Shown in pieces: positions 6,472 through 15,231 of a DNA stretch of 28,304 nt. A program made the translations under genes and the position numbers. The notes beneath the pieces are model-generated. The model had not been told where the DNA came from, made no database searches, and worked only from the letters and a program-made list of their open reading frames with translations. The DNA is from CAYUMU01 sp964445985 (GTDB lineage: Bacteria > Planctomycetota > Planctomycetia > Pirellulales > S012-138), in assembly GCA_964445985.1 (NCBI GenBank), contig CAYUMU010000088.1:1-28304 (forward strand). The letters run 5' to 3'. Positions within the stretch are counted from its first letter, which is position 1. Each line of letters starts with the position of its first letter.

Positions 6472-6523
6472 TGAATATTAGCTAACAAATAGCTCCTTGT
6501 TCCACGTGAATCTCCCGTCGCAC

Positions 6524-9502
6524 CTATTTGCCCAGCCGCAATCCCTGCGGCAGGGCTTCTCCAAACACCAAACCGGCTTCGTCGCTGTCCAGCGTGCCGC
6601 CGTCTAGCACCAGGGCGATGAAGTGGCCGCTGGCGGCGCGTTCTTCTAGCCAGTTGGCCGCTTTTTGGCGGGTTTTTTCGGGCAGGTCGCGGTAGCGGTC
6701 GTCGGTGCGGCGGGCGATCTGCATGACGGCCAGGGCTTCGGTGGGGTCGGCTGTGGCCTGGTCGAAGAGGCCGCGGAGCCAGTTGCCGGCCGTTTCTGGG
6801 GGAACCACGGTATTGAGCGGGCCGTAGAGCGGCACGCGGCTGGCCACGCGGCCTAGCGACCAGACCAGGGCCGTGCGAACCGGTTGCAGCTTTTTCTTGC
6901 CCAACAGGTCGAGCGCCATTTGGCCCAATTCCAGTTTGGTATCGAGCGGGAGCAATTCGAGCGAGCCGAGGAGCCGCCACCATTCGGCCGCTTCGTGATT
7001 GCCCAGGGCCAGGTCGCCGCCGCGGCCTTTGCCGGTTTGCAGTTGTTTGTGCAGCGAGCGGAGCGGGCCGAGGAGCGGTTGGGCCAAGGCGAGTTGCTGA
7101 CCGGCCGTGAGGCCGCCAGCGATTCGCCGCCAGAGCACCCACCATTCGGCCCTGCAGGTGGGCGTGGGGTGGATCAGTTTGCCTTGCAGCACCCGCCAGG
7201 TTTCGGCCACGCGCCAGTCGTCGACGGCCATGCCATAGCCAGGCCGGAGCGAAAAGCCCAGCAGGTTGAGCCAGCGGGCTTCGTGCGTTTGGCTGCGACG
7301 GCGGCCCTCGGCCACTTCCATCAAGGTTTCCCAAATTCGCCGCAACAGCGAAGACGGCCAATTGCGGCGGTCGAGACCGAGAATACTGGAAAGCCGTTTG
7401 ACGAGCCCCGCCGGGTCGCCTGGCAAACCGGGGCCTTTGGGAACAGGCGAGCCAGGCAAGGGAAATGATTTGAGGATTTCGGTTCGGGCCGCTTCCCAAC
7501 TGCTTTCGTCGATAAAGCCTTCGGCCTCGGCGGCCGATTGGTGGCCTTCGCGATCGGTCTGGGTGGCCGAGCGCACATCGAACTGAAGTCGCCAACTGCG
7601 CGGGCCGGCGACTTCGGTACACCACAGGTCGAGCGTGCCGATCTCGGTAAGCCGGGCGTGCAACTCGACCGAAACGTGATCTGCTTCGCCCTTCTTGCGC
7701 GTTTTGAGCACGGTGCGAATCGGCGGCAGGGCCTTGATTTGTTCGGGATCGACTTCAACGAGGGCGCCCGCCGCATCGGTCAGCCGGGTGCTGGATACGA
7801 ACAGCGGGAACTCCACGGGGCTGGAAACCAGCAGGTCGAAGTGCCGCTGCGAAAGGTTGACGTCTTCGCCCGGCTCCACGCCCGCGGGCACCAGGCACAG
7901 GGCTTGCACCGCTGCCGCCGGCGATGGTGCCGGGGCTGGCGAAGCACCGTGGTCCGCAGTTGCGTCGTGTTCCAGATCGCCCTGCTGAATTGGCTCGGCG
8001 CCGGCCACGCCAATGTAGTAGCTGCGGGCCAGGCCAGCGGCGATGCGCACGCCTTCGCCGCGGCAAACCATGCCGTAGTACGCCGCGCCGCGGGCCACCG
8101 CCAGGTCGAGCCGATCGTGATCGAGCAGCCTGGGCCGCCACGGCGGTTCGCCGGGGGGCGAAAACCACTGGGAAAGCGTGTCGAGCACGCGCTCGCGGAT
8201 CTGCGGCGAAGCAAACAGGCCGCCGTTGAACAGCACAATATCTGGACGGGCCGGGTCGGGCGGGAGACCGCCATTGGCTTCCTCGGCCAGGGCGGCGTGC
8301 AAACCGTCGGCTTCGTCTTGAGCCTGATGGCGATGCGCGTTGAGAAAGGCCGCCAGGTAGCGGGTGATGGCCGGGTCGGGCGCGTAGGGGAGGCCGAACT
8401 CTTGAAAGCCTGACCGCCGGGCCGCGGGTTTTTCGGTGAGGGCCACCCGCGGCAGAAAGCCATTCAGCAGCAGATCGTGGACTTCTTGCGAAGTGACTTC
8501 CACCTGCAGTCCGCCGCCGACGAGCCGGGAACCGACGCCGGGAATGTTCACGGTGGCCGTGGCGGGCGGATGATCGCTGAGGAGCGTTTCTTTCACGGCC
8601 CGGCAGCTGCGCACCAGCACCGACCATTGCCGCGGCTCGAGCTTGCCATTTTCGCCGGCCAGTTTTTTCTCCAGGTGCGAAGCCAGCGCCAGGTCGAGAT
8701 TGTCGCCGCCCAGAATGAGGTGGTCGCCAACCGCCACGCGGTGGAATTGCACGCGATCGTCGGGCGCGCGCCGCACGCGAATCAGGGTGAAGTCGGAGGT
8801 GCCGCCACCGACATCGCACACCAGGATCTTCTGGCCGGGCGAAACGTGCTGGTCCCAGTCGTCGCGGTGCTTGAGAATCCAGGCGTAGAATGCCGCCTGG
8901 GGTTCTTCGATGAGCACCACCCGCGACAGGCCGGCTTGCGCGGCCGCCTTGATGGTCAGCTCGCGGGCCACTTCGTCGAAGCTGGCTGGGAGGGTGAGCA
9001 CCAGGTCTTGCTCGGCCAGGGGCGCGTCGGGAAATCGATCATCCCAGGCCGCGCGCGCGTGCTTGAGGTAACGACTGCTGGCCTCGATCGGTGAAATCCG
9101 CTCGACATCGGCCGCGCCGTGCCAGGGGAGCAAGGGGGCCGTGCGATCCACGCCCGAATGGCACAGCCAGCTTTTGGCGGAGCCAATCAACCGGCCAGGC
9201 GATAGCGCGCCATGATCGCGGGCAAAGAAACCGACAAAATAATTCGAGGCGTCGTCGAAATCCAACCGCGGGTCCGCGGGGCGAAACTCGCCGCTCGCAG
9301 GTTGGTAGTGGAACGAGGGGAGCGTTTCGCGGGCTTCGGCCTGGCCCGGCGCTACCAGCTGCGGAACGGAAAACACCTGCACCCGCCACGGCGTTTCGGC
9401 CGTATCGACAAACGTCACGGCCGAATTGGTTGTGCCCAGGTCAAAGCCGACCACGTACCGGCACAAGGTTTCAGCGGGCAGGCCGGAGCGGGGAGCAGTC
9501 AT
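6524..9502 (-). CDS. Hsp70-family protein with long C-terminal DUF3731-type region
   Basis: With the start at 9502 the protein has 992 residues. The N-terminal half is an Hsp70 ATPase domain: phosphate loop 1 VGFDLGTTNSAV (18-29), LIEEPQAAFYAW (197-208), phosphate loop 2 VCDVGGGTSDFTLI (228-241), GGDNLD (265-270) and NGGLF further on. There is no typical DnaK substrate lid. The second half is long, with WRLLGSLELLPLDTKLELG and LVWSLGRVASRVPLYGP segments, as in the DUF3731 region of DnaK-related proteins. It should bind ATP and act as a cytoplasmic chaperone-like factor; clients are unknown. The frame is open to 9625, but the added part is encoded by a C-rich low-complexity tract, so I prefer 9502 although no clear ribosome site is seen. 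It is divergent to a PP2C phosphatase gene. Confidence 0.85.
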   Translation of the reverse strand: MTAPRSGLPAETLCRYVVGFDLGTTNSAVTFVDTAETPWRVQVFSVPQLVAPGQAEARETLPSFHYQPASGEFRPADPRLDFDDASNYFVGFFARDHGALSPGRLIGSAKSWLCHSGVDRTAPLLPWHGAADVERISPIEASSRYLKHARAAWDDRFPDAPLAEQDLVLTLPASFDEVARELTIKAAAQAGLSRVVLIEEPQAAFYAWILKHRDDWDQHVSPGQKILVCDVGGGTSDFTLIRVRRAPDDRVQFHRVAVGDHLILGGDNLDLALASHLEKKLAGENGKLEPRQWSVLVRSCRAVKETLLSDHPPATATVNIPGVGSRLVGGGLQVEVTSQEVHDLLLNGFLPRVALTEKPAARRSGFQEFGLPYAPDPAITRYLAAFLNAHRHQAQDEADGLHAALAEEANGGLPPDPARPDIVLFNGGLFASPQIRERVLDTLSQWFSPPGEPPWRPRLLDHDRLDLAVARGAAYYGMVCRGEGVRIAAGLARSYYIGVAGAEPIQQGDLEHDATADHGASPAPAPSPAAAVQALCLVPAGVEPGEDVNLSQRHFDLLVSSPVEFPLFVSSTRLTDAAGALVEVDPEQIKALPPIRTVLKTRKKGEADHVSVELHARLTEIGTLDLWCTEVAGPRSWRLQFDVRSATQTDREGHQSAAEAEGFIDESSWEAARTEILKSFPLPGSPVPKGPGLPGDPAGLVKRLSSILGLDRRNWPSSLLRRIWETLMEVAEGRRRSQTHEARWLNLLGFSLRPGYGMAVDDWRVAETWRVLQGKLIHPTPTCRAEWWVLWRRIAGGLTAGQQLALAQPLLGPLRSLHKQLQTGKGRGGDLALGNHEAAEWWRLLGSLELLPLDTKLELGQMALDLLGKKKLQPVRTALVWSLGRVASRVPLYGPLNTVVPPETAGNWLRGLFDQATADPTEALAVMQIARRTDDRYRDLPEKTRQKAANWLEERAASGHFIALVLDGGTLDSDEAGLVFGEALPQGLRLGK

Positions 9503-9948
9503 TAAAGGGGGTTGGGGACTGGGGGTTAGGGGGTTGGCGTGCTCGAGTTTTGTTGCGGGGCTGGGTGTACTTGCGCCGCTTGGCATTTCAAGGCGATGAT
9601 ACCGCAGTTTCTCCGCTGGCCGCAAGGAGCCCCAGGCCCGCGGTAGGCCGGCGATGCCGCCGCGGATTTATCTGGAATTATTGCTGGCAAAATGATGGGC
9701 TGCTCGGCGTATTGGGTATTGGATACGTAGGGACATGCCGCGCAATCGCGGCTCCGGGGGGGCAGGGGAGGGCCGCGCTGCGAAGAAGATCGGGTCGATC
9801 CAAGGCAATGCCGAAAGGTGGCGAAGGGGTGGGCGCGATGCGCATGATCGGCCGTTCGCTTTGGCTTTTTCGCTGTTTGCGAGGTTTAGCCCTGCTACAG
9901 TTGCTACATGTGAGGAGTGCTCGAACCGTGCATCCGACTGGATTGGCC
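9503..9948. other. 446-bp divergent intergenic region between Hsp70-like and PP2C genes
   Basis: No gene is supported here, although frames on both strands stay open because of the base composition. It must hold the promoters of the two divergent genes, but I could not pick convincing -35/-10 pairs. Near the Hsp70 start is a G-rich tract (separate entry). Close to the phosphatase start is a short direct repeat, GCTACA-GTT-GCTACA. Confidence 0.5.
9507..9533 (+). other. G-quadruplex-forming tract
   Basis: Four G runs of 5, 4, 5 and 5 bases lie on the plus strand, separated by loops TT, ACT and TTA. This fits the strict quadruplex pattern with very short loops. It starts four bases upstream of the proposed Hsp70 ATG, so that gene's leader RNA would carry the C-rich complement and the G-rich strand would be its template. 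A regulatory role is inference. Confidence 0.65.
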
Positions 9949-10839
9949 ATGGAAAATGATGCGCACGATACCGCGGATTTGCTGCCCGCCGCAGCGCGAC
10001 TTCCCGCCGACGCTTGGAAGGTGCGGTTCGGGGCTTCGTCGCATGCCGGCAAGGTGCGCACCCGCAATGAAGATCACTTTCTGGTCACCCAGGTGGGGCG
10101 ATATGCCGAAACCCTAGTGACCAATTTGCCCATCGAGCAGCGGCCGCCGCGCAGCGAAGACACCGGCTATGTGCTCGCCATTGCCGATGGCATGGGCGGC
10201 ATGTCGGCGGGCCAACAGGCCAGTCGCCTGGCCATTCGCACCGGCGCCGACCTGGTGCTGCAAAGTGCCAAATGGTATTTCCGCATCGACGAGAGCGAAG
10301 CCCAAGAACTGATGGACCAACTGGGGGCTTACTTCCGCGATATCGATCGGCGGCTATCGGCCGAAGCCGACGCCGATCCGCGGCTTCACGGGATGGGCAC
10401 CACGCTGACCGGGGCCTACGTGGTCGGTGGAAATCTATTTGTGGTGCATGTGGGCGACTCTCGCTGCTATTTGTACCGGGGCGGTAAGCTGCAACAGATC
10501 ACGCGCGATCACACGCTGGCCCAAGAGATGGCCGACGCGGGCCAAATCTCGCAACAGTCGGCTGGCCGGCATCGCATGCGCAACGTGCTCACGCGATACA
10601 TCGGCGGCAGCGATGGCAATATTCAATCCGAAGTTCACTGGCTGCCCCTGGTCACGTCCGACCGCATTCTGCTATGCAGCGATGGCCTGAACGGCATGGT
10701 GGCCGATGAAGAAATCGCCCTGCACCTGGCCGAGCATCGCGACCCGAACGCGGCCTGCGAAGGCCTGATTGGCGCGGCCCTGCAAGCAGGCGGACGCGAC
10801 AACATCACGGTCATCGTGGCCGACGTGGAAGTCGACTAG
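9949..10839 (+). CDS. PP2C-family serine/threonine protein phosphatase
   Basis: The 296-residue protein removes phosphate from Ser/Thr residues and uses two metal ions. Metal and phosphate motifs are intact: R.RNED (37-42), IADGMGG (78-84), GTTLTGAYV (150-158), VHVGDSRCYLYRGG (167-179), LLCSDGLNGM (241-250) and GGRDNITVIVADV (281-293). There is no membrane segment, so it is probably a soluble, stand-alone phosphatase that counteracts Hanks-type kinases. An upstream extension is open, but ATG 9949 sits just before the domain and gives the usual family length. It is divergent to the Hsp70-family gene. No kinase gene lies in the window. Confidence 0.88.
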   Translation: MENDAHDTADLLPAAARLPADAWKVRFGASSHAGKVRTRNEDHFLVTQVGRYAETLVTNLPIEQRPPRSEDTGYVLAIADGMGGMSAGQQASRLAIRTGADLVLQSAKWYFRIDESEAQELMDQLGAYFRDIDRRLSAEADADPRLHGMGTTLTGAYVVGGNLFVVHVGDSRCYLYRGGKLQQITRDHTLAQEMADAGQISQQSAGRHRMRNVLTRYIGGSDGNIQSEVHWLPLVTSDRILLCSDGLNGMVADEEIALHLAEHRDPNAACEGLIGAALQAGGRDNITVIVADVEVD

Positions 10840-10855
10840 TTCCAGGGGCATTTAG

Positions 10856-10890
10856 CAGAGGGTATTCAACAGAGGGCATTCAACAGAGGA
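10856..10890 (+). repeat. Short tandem repeat, 14-bp unit
   Basis: CAGAGGGTATTCAA (10856-10869), CAGAGGGCATTCAA (10870-10883) and a partial CAGAGGA (10884-10890) follow each other directly; a degenerate copy precedes them. The array lies in the 149-bp gap between the phosphatase and the dehydrogenase genes. Confidence 0.7.
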
Positions 10891-10988
10891 CCCTGGGCAG
10901 AAAACGGCTTCTCTCTGGCAGACCCGGCTCCCGCGGTCGTCCAATTCAATCCGTCACCATTCCACGAATTGCCGCATCCGCAACGACT

Positions 10989-11945
10989 ATGGCTCGATTC
11001 CAGGTTTTGCTTACCGACTATGCTTGGACGGATCTCGTAATTGAGCGGTGGACGCTTACGGCGGGCGAGGCTGAACTGGTGGTGGCCGAGGCGGCCGATG
11101 AAGTCAGCCTGGCTCGGCAAGCTCGAGATTGCCACGCCATTCTCACCTGTTGGGCCAAGGTCTCGCGGGCGGTGATCGAAGCCGCTGGGCACTGCCGGGT
11201 GATTTCGCGGTTGGGCATCGGCCTCGATAACATCGACCTGGCGGCGGCGGCCGAGCGGGGCATGTTCGTGACCAACGTGCCCAACTATTGCCAGACCGAA
11301 GTCGCCGAGCACACCCTGGCCTTGATATTCGCGCTCGGCCGCAAGATCGCTTTCTATCACCAGCAAACCAAGCTGGGCCGATACGACCTGCAGGCTGGCC
11401 CTCCCCTGCGTCGCATGGCGGGCCAAACCCTCGGGATCATCGGGCTGGGCAGCATCGGCCGCGAAGTTGCCCGGCGGGCGCTGGCGCAGGGCATGCAAGT
11501 GCTGGCCCACTCCCGTTCCATGGAGCAACCGCCGCCCGGGGTAACCTGGGCGTCGCTTGGTTCGCTGCTTGCCGGCAGCGATTACGTTTCGCTGCATCTT
11601 CCCCTGGCGGCAGAAACGCGGAATTTGATCGGCGCCGCCGAATTGGCGTTGATGCGGCCCACGGCCTTTCTGATCAACACGGCCCGCGGCGGCCTGGTGA
11701 ATCACGCGGCACTTTCGGCGGCGCTGGCTTCGGGCCGGCTGGCGGGAGCGGCACTCGATGTGCAAGAGGTCGAACCGCCCGACCTGACGCAAATGCCGTA
11801 TTGCCACGAGCGGGTGATCGTGACGCCCCACGCGGCGTTTTCTTCGGTGGAATCGCTACAAACCTTGCGAACCATCGCCACCGAGCAGGTGGTGGACGTG
11901 CTGCTGGGTCGCATTCCGCCACACGCCGTGATCCGCCCGGCCTAA
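10989..11945 (+). CDS. D-isomer-specific 2-hydroxyacid dehydrogenase (CtBP/phosphoglycerate dehydrogenase-like)
   Basis: The 318-residue enzyme has the two-domain layout of the family. An N-terminal substrate-side domain ends with VISRLGIGLDNIDL (71-84). The NAD-binding motif is GIIGLGSIGREVA (149-161). The catalytic set is R233 (NTARGG), E262 (the EP after ALDVQEVEP) and H281 (TPHAAFSS). It should reduce a 2-keto acid or oxidise a D-2-hydroxyacid with NAD(H) in the cytoplasm. It lacks the C-terminal ACT or intervening domains of long serine-pathway SerA enzymes, so I do not assign a substrate. CtBP-like bacterial relatives are usually annotated only generically. No operon partner is obvious; it stands alone between the phosphatase and the HDOD gene. 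Confidence 0.87.
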   Translation: MARFQVLLTDYAWTDLVIERWTLTAGEAELVVAEAADEVSLARQARDCHAILTCWAKVSRAVIEAAGHCRVISRLGIGLDNIDLAAAAERGMFVTNVPNYCQTEVAEHTLALIFALGRKIAFYHQQTKLGRYDLQAGPPLRRMAGQTLGIIGLGSIGREVARRALAQGMQVLAHSRSMEQPPPGVTWASLGSLLAGSDYVSLHLPLAAETRNLIGAAELALMRPTAFLINTARGGLVNHAALSAALASGRLAGAALDVQEVEPPDLTQMPYCHERVIVTPHAAFSSVESLQTLRTIATEQVVDVLLGRIPPHAVIRPA

Positions 11946-12100
11946 TGCCGTAAATCTGGGCGACCGGCCGATAACCGGGTTTCGCGAGCTATCTTTGAAT
12001 TGCGGTAATCCGCGCGGTGGGCAGCCGCTGCGAGATTAGTCACGGGGGGCAGTGGGTTTTCCGGCATTCGCGTTTCCAAGGCAGCCCCGGTCGATATACG

Positions 12101-13876
12101 ATGGAAGCAACTCTTCCCAACGAACAGCCTCCGTTGCTCGACAACCTGGTACGTCAGGCTGGCAGCTTGTATTCGTTGCCGCGGGTGGCAATGCAGGTGC
12201 TGGAACTCACGAATCGCCCGAATGTCGACGCGCGACAGCTCAAGCAATGCCTGGAGAACGATCCGGCGCTGACCAGCAAAATCTTGCGGGTGGTCAATAG
12301 TTCGCTGATGGGGCTCAGCCGCGAGGTAAGCAACCTGAACCAGGCGCTGGCGCTGCTGGGCATCAAGCCGCTCAAACTGCTGGTGCTGGGGTTCAGTCTG
12401 CCAGAAAAGCTGTTTGGCGAGGTTCCCGAAGAACTGCTCGAACGCTACTGGCAACACGCCATGACCAAAGCCGTGGCCTCGCGCGAAATCGCCCAGTCTT
12501 GGCTGCAACATGCGGGCGATGAGTTCTTCATTGCCGGATTGTTGCAAGACCTGGGCGAGATGGTGCTGCTCAAGCAGTTGGGGCAACCCTACGCGGCCTT
12601 CTTAAAGAAAACACGCGATCTGCACGCGCCGCTGCTGGAATGGGAATGGCGAACGCTGGGCTTTGATCACACGGAGCTCACTTCTCGATTGCTTGCCCAG
12701 TGGTGCCTGCCGACCGAATTAGTCGAAGGCGTGCGAATCGCGGGGCAGCGTGCCGCGGAGCCGAAAGTGGGCTCCGCGGAAACCATGTCGACCGTGGGGG
12801 CCAAAAGCACGGTTGCGAGCATTCGCCGCGTGCTATCCCTGGCCGAATCGATAGCCCAACTGCTCGCCGACGGCCGGACGTCGTTATGGGACGACATTGT
12901 GCTGCGGGCTGGAAGAACCTTTCACGTCACCGAACACGACGTGCAAGTCCTGCTTTCGCAGTTGCAAGACAAAATCAGCCTGCTCGCCGACTTGTTGCAG
13001 CTGAACGTGCCCGGCGTGCAGAACTACAATGAGATTCTGGCGGCCGCGCATCATCAACTGACCGCCGTGTCGGACGAGGTGGCGGGCGAAATCTTTCGAC
13101 AGCAGCAATGGCAGCAACGCGAGGTGCAAAACCTGCTGGCCACCGGCGAGTTAGACGGCATGGCGGAAGCGTCGGCACTCGCGGATAGCCTCAGCCGCAT
13201 TTCCGCCGGCCAGCGGGCGTCCGTGCTGACGAAACCGCCGGAAAAGGTCGCGGCCTATCTTCCTGCCGAGACCGGGGCTTTGGGCCGCCAGGCGGGCATC
13301 TCGGCAGCCGCGACGTTCGAGGCCGCGAGCGTCCGTGCCCCGTCGCCTTTGAGCACCGCGGCGGCAGCTTCGCCCGGGGGAGTGAGTGGGGGGGAGCCAT
13401 CGGGCGATTGGCAGGCCATTCGCGGTCCCTTGGCCGCCGCCGTGGCTTGGTGCCGACAGTCCCGCGCTCCACTGAGCCTGCTGTTGGCGGAGGTCGATAA
13501 CTACGAGGGACTGGCCTTTGATTGGGGGATGGAAGCGGCCAGCCAGGCCTTGGCTTGGATCAGTACCGCCTGTCGTCGCCTGACGGGGCCGGAATGGCAG
13601 TCGATTGCCGTTCGCGAGGCCTGCTTCGCTTTGATCTTATTGGATTGCGAACGGCGCGAAGCCGTGGAAATGGGGCACGGCCTGCAAGTCATGGCCCGCG
13701 ACTTGGGCCAGCGATCGTCGAGCAACTTTCGCTTGAGTATGAGCGTAGGCATCGCCACGGTGGCGCTGCCGCCCCGAAATTTTGCCAGCGAAAGCCTGAT
13801 CGACAGTGCCCGGCGTTGCCTGTTTGCCGGAGCGGGCAGCGGTGGCGACTCGCTCAAGAGCATCGAAATCTATTAA
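12101..13876 (+). CDS. HDOD-domain signalling protein with degenerate GGDEF-like C-terminus
   Basis: From ATG 12101 the protein has 591 residues. Residues 15-215 form an HDOD domain: SLPRVAMQVLEL (25-36), LENDPALTSKILRVVNSS (51-68) and GLLQDLGEMVLLKQLG (146-161). A variable Ala/Pro-rich linker (about 390-440) follows. The last ~145 residues align with a diguanylate cyclase fold (LLLAEVDNYEGLAFDWG, then FRLSMSVGIATV), but where GGDEF should be the sequence is REACF (505-509), so the active site is gone. HDOD proteins lack the HD catalytic pair and serve as scaffolds in regulation of motility, chemotaxis or c-di-GMP. The C-terminal domain would be a sensor or binding platform rather than an enzyme. 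The frame extends upstream to 12017, but 12101 gives the better domain start. Confidence 0.82.
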   Translation: MEATLPNEQPPLLDNLVRQAGSLYSLPRVAMQVLELTNRPNVDARQLKQCLENDPALTSKILRVVNSSLMGLSREVSNLNQALALLGIKPLKLLVLGFSLPEKLFGEVPEELLERYWQHAMTKAVASREIAQSWLQHAGDEFFIAGLLQDLGEMVLLKQLGQPYAAFLKKTRDLHAPLLEWEWRTLGFDHTELTSRLLAQWCLPTELVEGVRIAGQRAAEPKVGSAETMSTVGAKSTVASIRRVLSLAESIAQLLADGRTSLWDDIVLRAGRTFHVTEHDVQVLLSQLQDKISLLADLLQLNVPGVQNYNEILAAAHHQLTAVSDEVAGEIFRQQQWQQREVQNLLATGELDGMAEASALADSLSRISAGQRASVLTKPPEKVAAYLPAETGALGRQAGISAAATFEAASVRAPSPLSTAAAASPGGVSGGEPSGDWQAIRGPLAAAVAWCRQSRAPLSLLLAEVDNYEGLAFDWGMEAASQALAWISTACRRLTGPEWQSIAVREACFALILLDCERREAVEMGHGLQVMARDLGQRSSSNFRLSMSVGIATVALPPRNFASESLIDSARRCLFAGAGSGGDSLKSIEIY

Positions 13877-14063
13877 CCGATTCCGCTCCGGGGGGAGCGA
13901 TTGCTATTCAGGGCCTGGTAGCACTTCTAGCAGGGGTTTTCGTCTTTCGTTGCTGGGGTGGATTTGCTACGGTTCCGCCGCCTGTTGGGGAGGAGACCGG
14001 CCGTTCGCTCCTCTCCGCCGTGTGCCCCTCCCCTCTTCAGCCCCCCAGCCGATCCCCATTGCC

Positions 14064-14972
14064 ATGTCGCCAGCCCAGCCCGGCCTTGCTGCTAGTTCTT
14101 TGTTGCGTGTGCGTGCCGATATCGACGTCGGCGTGATCTACACGTACGAAGACGAGTTCATGCCGCGGCTGCTGCAAACCATGGCGCAGTCGGCCGAGGG
14201 CGTGCAAAGCCGGCTGTTGCTGGTCGACAACGCTTCGAACCGCGGCGGCGACGGCTGGCGAACCCACTTTCCCAATGTGCAGGTGCTGCGAAACGAAAGC
14301 CGCCTGGGATACGCTCCCAATCTGAACAAGATTCTCGCGGCCTCCACGGCGCGCTACATTTTGCTGCTGAATACCGATATGTATTTTGAACCGGCCGAGC
14401 AGTGTCTCGCTCGCATGGTGCGGTTCATGGATCGGAACCCCGATTGTGGGCTTTCCACATGCCGGCTGTATCACCCCGATGGCAGCTACGCCTACCCAGC
14501 CCGACAATTGCAATCGCTCAGGGTGATCGCTGCCCGCCGACTGGGAGCCAGGCGGTTATTCGCTCGGCAGCTCGATGACTACTTGTATGGGCAGTTCGAT
14601 CATTCGAAGTCGTTCGAGTGCGAGTGGGTTTCCGGCTGCTTGATGATGGTTCGCCGCGAAGCCTGGCAGCAGATCGGCGGCTTGGATTGCCAGTTTCGCA
14701 AGTACTTTGAAGACGTGGATTACTGCCTGCGATTCGCGGCGGCCGGCTGGAAGGTGATGTTCAACGGCGATACCTCGTGCGTGCATTGTGAGCAGCGGGC
14801 CAGCAAAAATCTCTTCACGCGCGACGCCCGATTGCATTTGCAGTCGTACCTGCGATTTCTGAGGAAGTGGGGATTTTCTCCCCGGAAACAGGTGCTCAAG
14901 CAGCAGCAAGCTCTCCCCCATCGCGGCGGGGCGTTCGCCAGCCGCCCAGAGCAGCGTTCCAAAGCTGCCTAG
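14064..14972 (+). CDS. Glycosyltransferase family 2 (rhamnosyltransferase-like)
   Basis: The 302-residue protein starts at ATG 14064; the upstream part of the frame overlaps the HDOD gene and is not convincing. GT-A fold features are visible: LLLVDNASNR (51-60), YAPNLNKILAAS (83-94), the metal-binding region LLLNTDMYF (100-108), then CEWVSGCLMMVRREAWQQIGG and FEDVDYCLRF. The ED..YC motif supplies the usual catalytic acid. It should transfer a sugar from a nucleotide-activated donor onto a polysaccharide or glycolipid acceptor, in the style of O-antigen or exopolysaccharide rhamnosyltransferases. There is no membrane segment. No other sugar genes are in the window, so the pathway is unknown. 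Confidence 0.85.
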   Translation: MSPAQPGLAASSLLRVRADIDVGVIYTYEDEFMPRLLQTMAQSAEGVQSRLLLVDNASNRGGDGWRTHFPNVQVLRNESRLGYAPNLNKILAASTARYILLLNTDMYFEPAEQCLARMVRFMDRNPDCGLSTCRLYHPDGSYAYPARQLQSLRVIAARRLGARRLFARQLDDYLYGQFDHSKSFECEWVSGCLMMVRREAWQQIGGLDCQFRKYFEDVDYCLRFAAAGWKVMFNGDTSCVHCEQRASKNLFTRDARLHLQSYLRFLRKWGFSPRKQVLKQQQALPHRGGAFASRPEQRSKAA

Positions 14973-15090
14973 CATCGACCCACGCGGGGTCCACGGCCGG
15001 CGAAGGCTATTTTCCGGCCGCCCCGGCAGCTTGTGGGCGGTGGGCGACGCGGCTAAAATGCCCAGCTTGTGCCGTTTTCCCGCTACGGGG

Positions 15091-15110
15091 ACCGCCGTTT
15101 TTACGGCGGT
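15091..15110. terminator. Perfect 8-bp hairpin between the glycosyltransferase and the dehydrogenase genes
   Basis: ACCGCCGT (15091-15098) and ACGGCGGT (15103-15110) pair perfectly around a TTTT loop. It lies 118 bases after the glycosyltransferase stop. No T-run follows on the plus strand, so it is not a classical intrinsic terminator; it could equally be a leader hairpin of the next gene. Confidence 0.4.
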
Positions 15111-15231
15111 TCGCAGGCGGTTGAAGTATTGGTTTCTGGCCGGTCTCCCGGTCGAGCCGTGTTGAAAGAGCGTGGCGTTGAATTGCACCGCCCTGGCATG
15201 GCAGTTTTCAGGTTTGAGGAGAGCCCCGCAC

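Noticed and set aside
7538..8413. Frames of 200-350 codons on both strands inside the Hsp70-like gene
   Set aside because: Composition is biased to Arg/Pro/Ala and no domains appear; the 992-residue frame accounts for the region.
9503..9625. 41-residue N-terminal extension of the Hsp70-like protein
   Set aside because: It is encoded by the C-rich complement of the G-run tract and adds low-complexity Pro/Thr sequence before the Hsp70 start.
9091..9948. Long plus-strand extension upstream of the PP2C start, antisense to the Hsp70-like gene
   Set aside because: The translation is Arg/Pro-rich and lacks any domain; ATG 9949 gives a normal-length PP2C.
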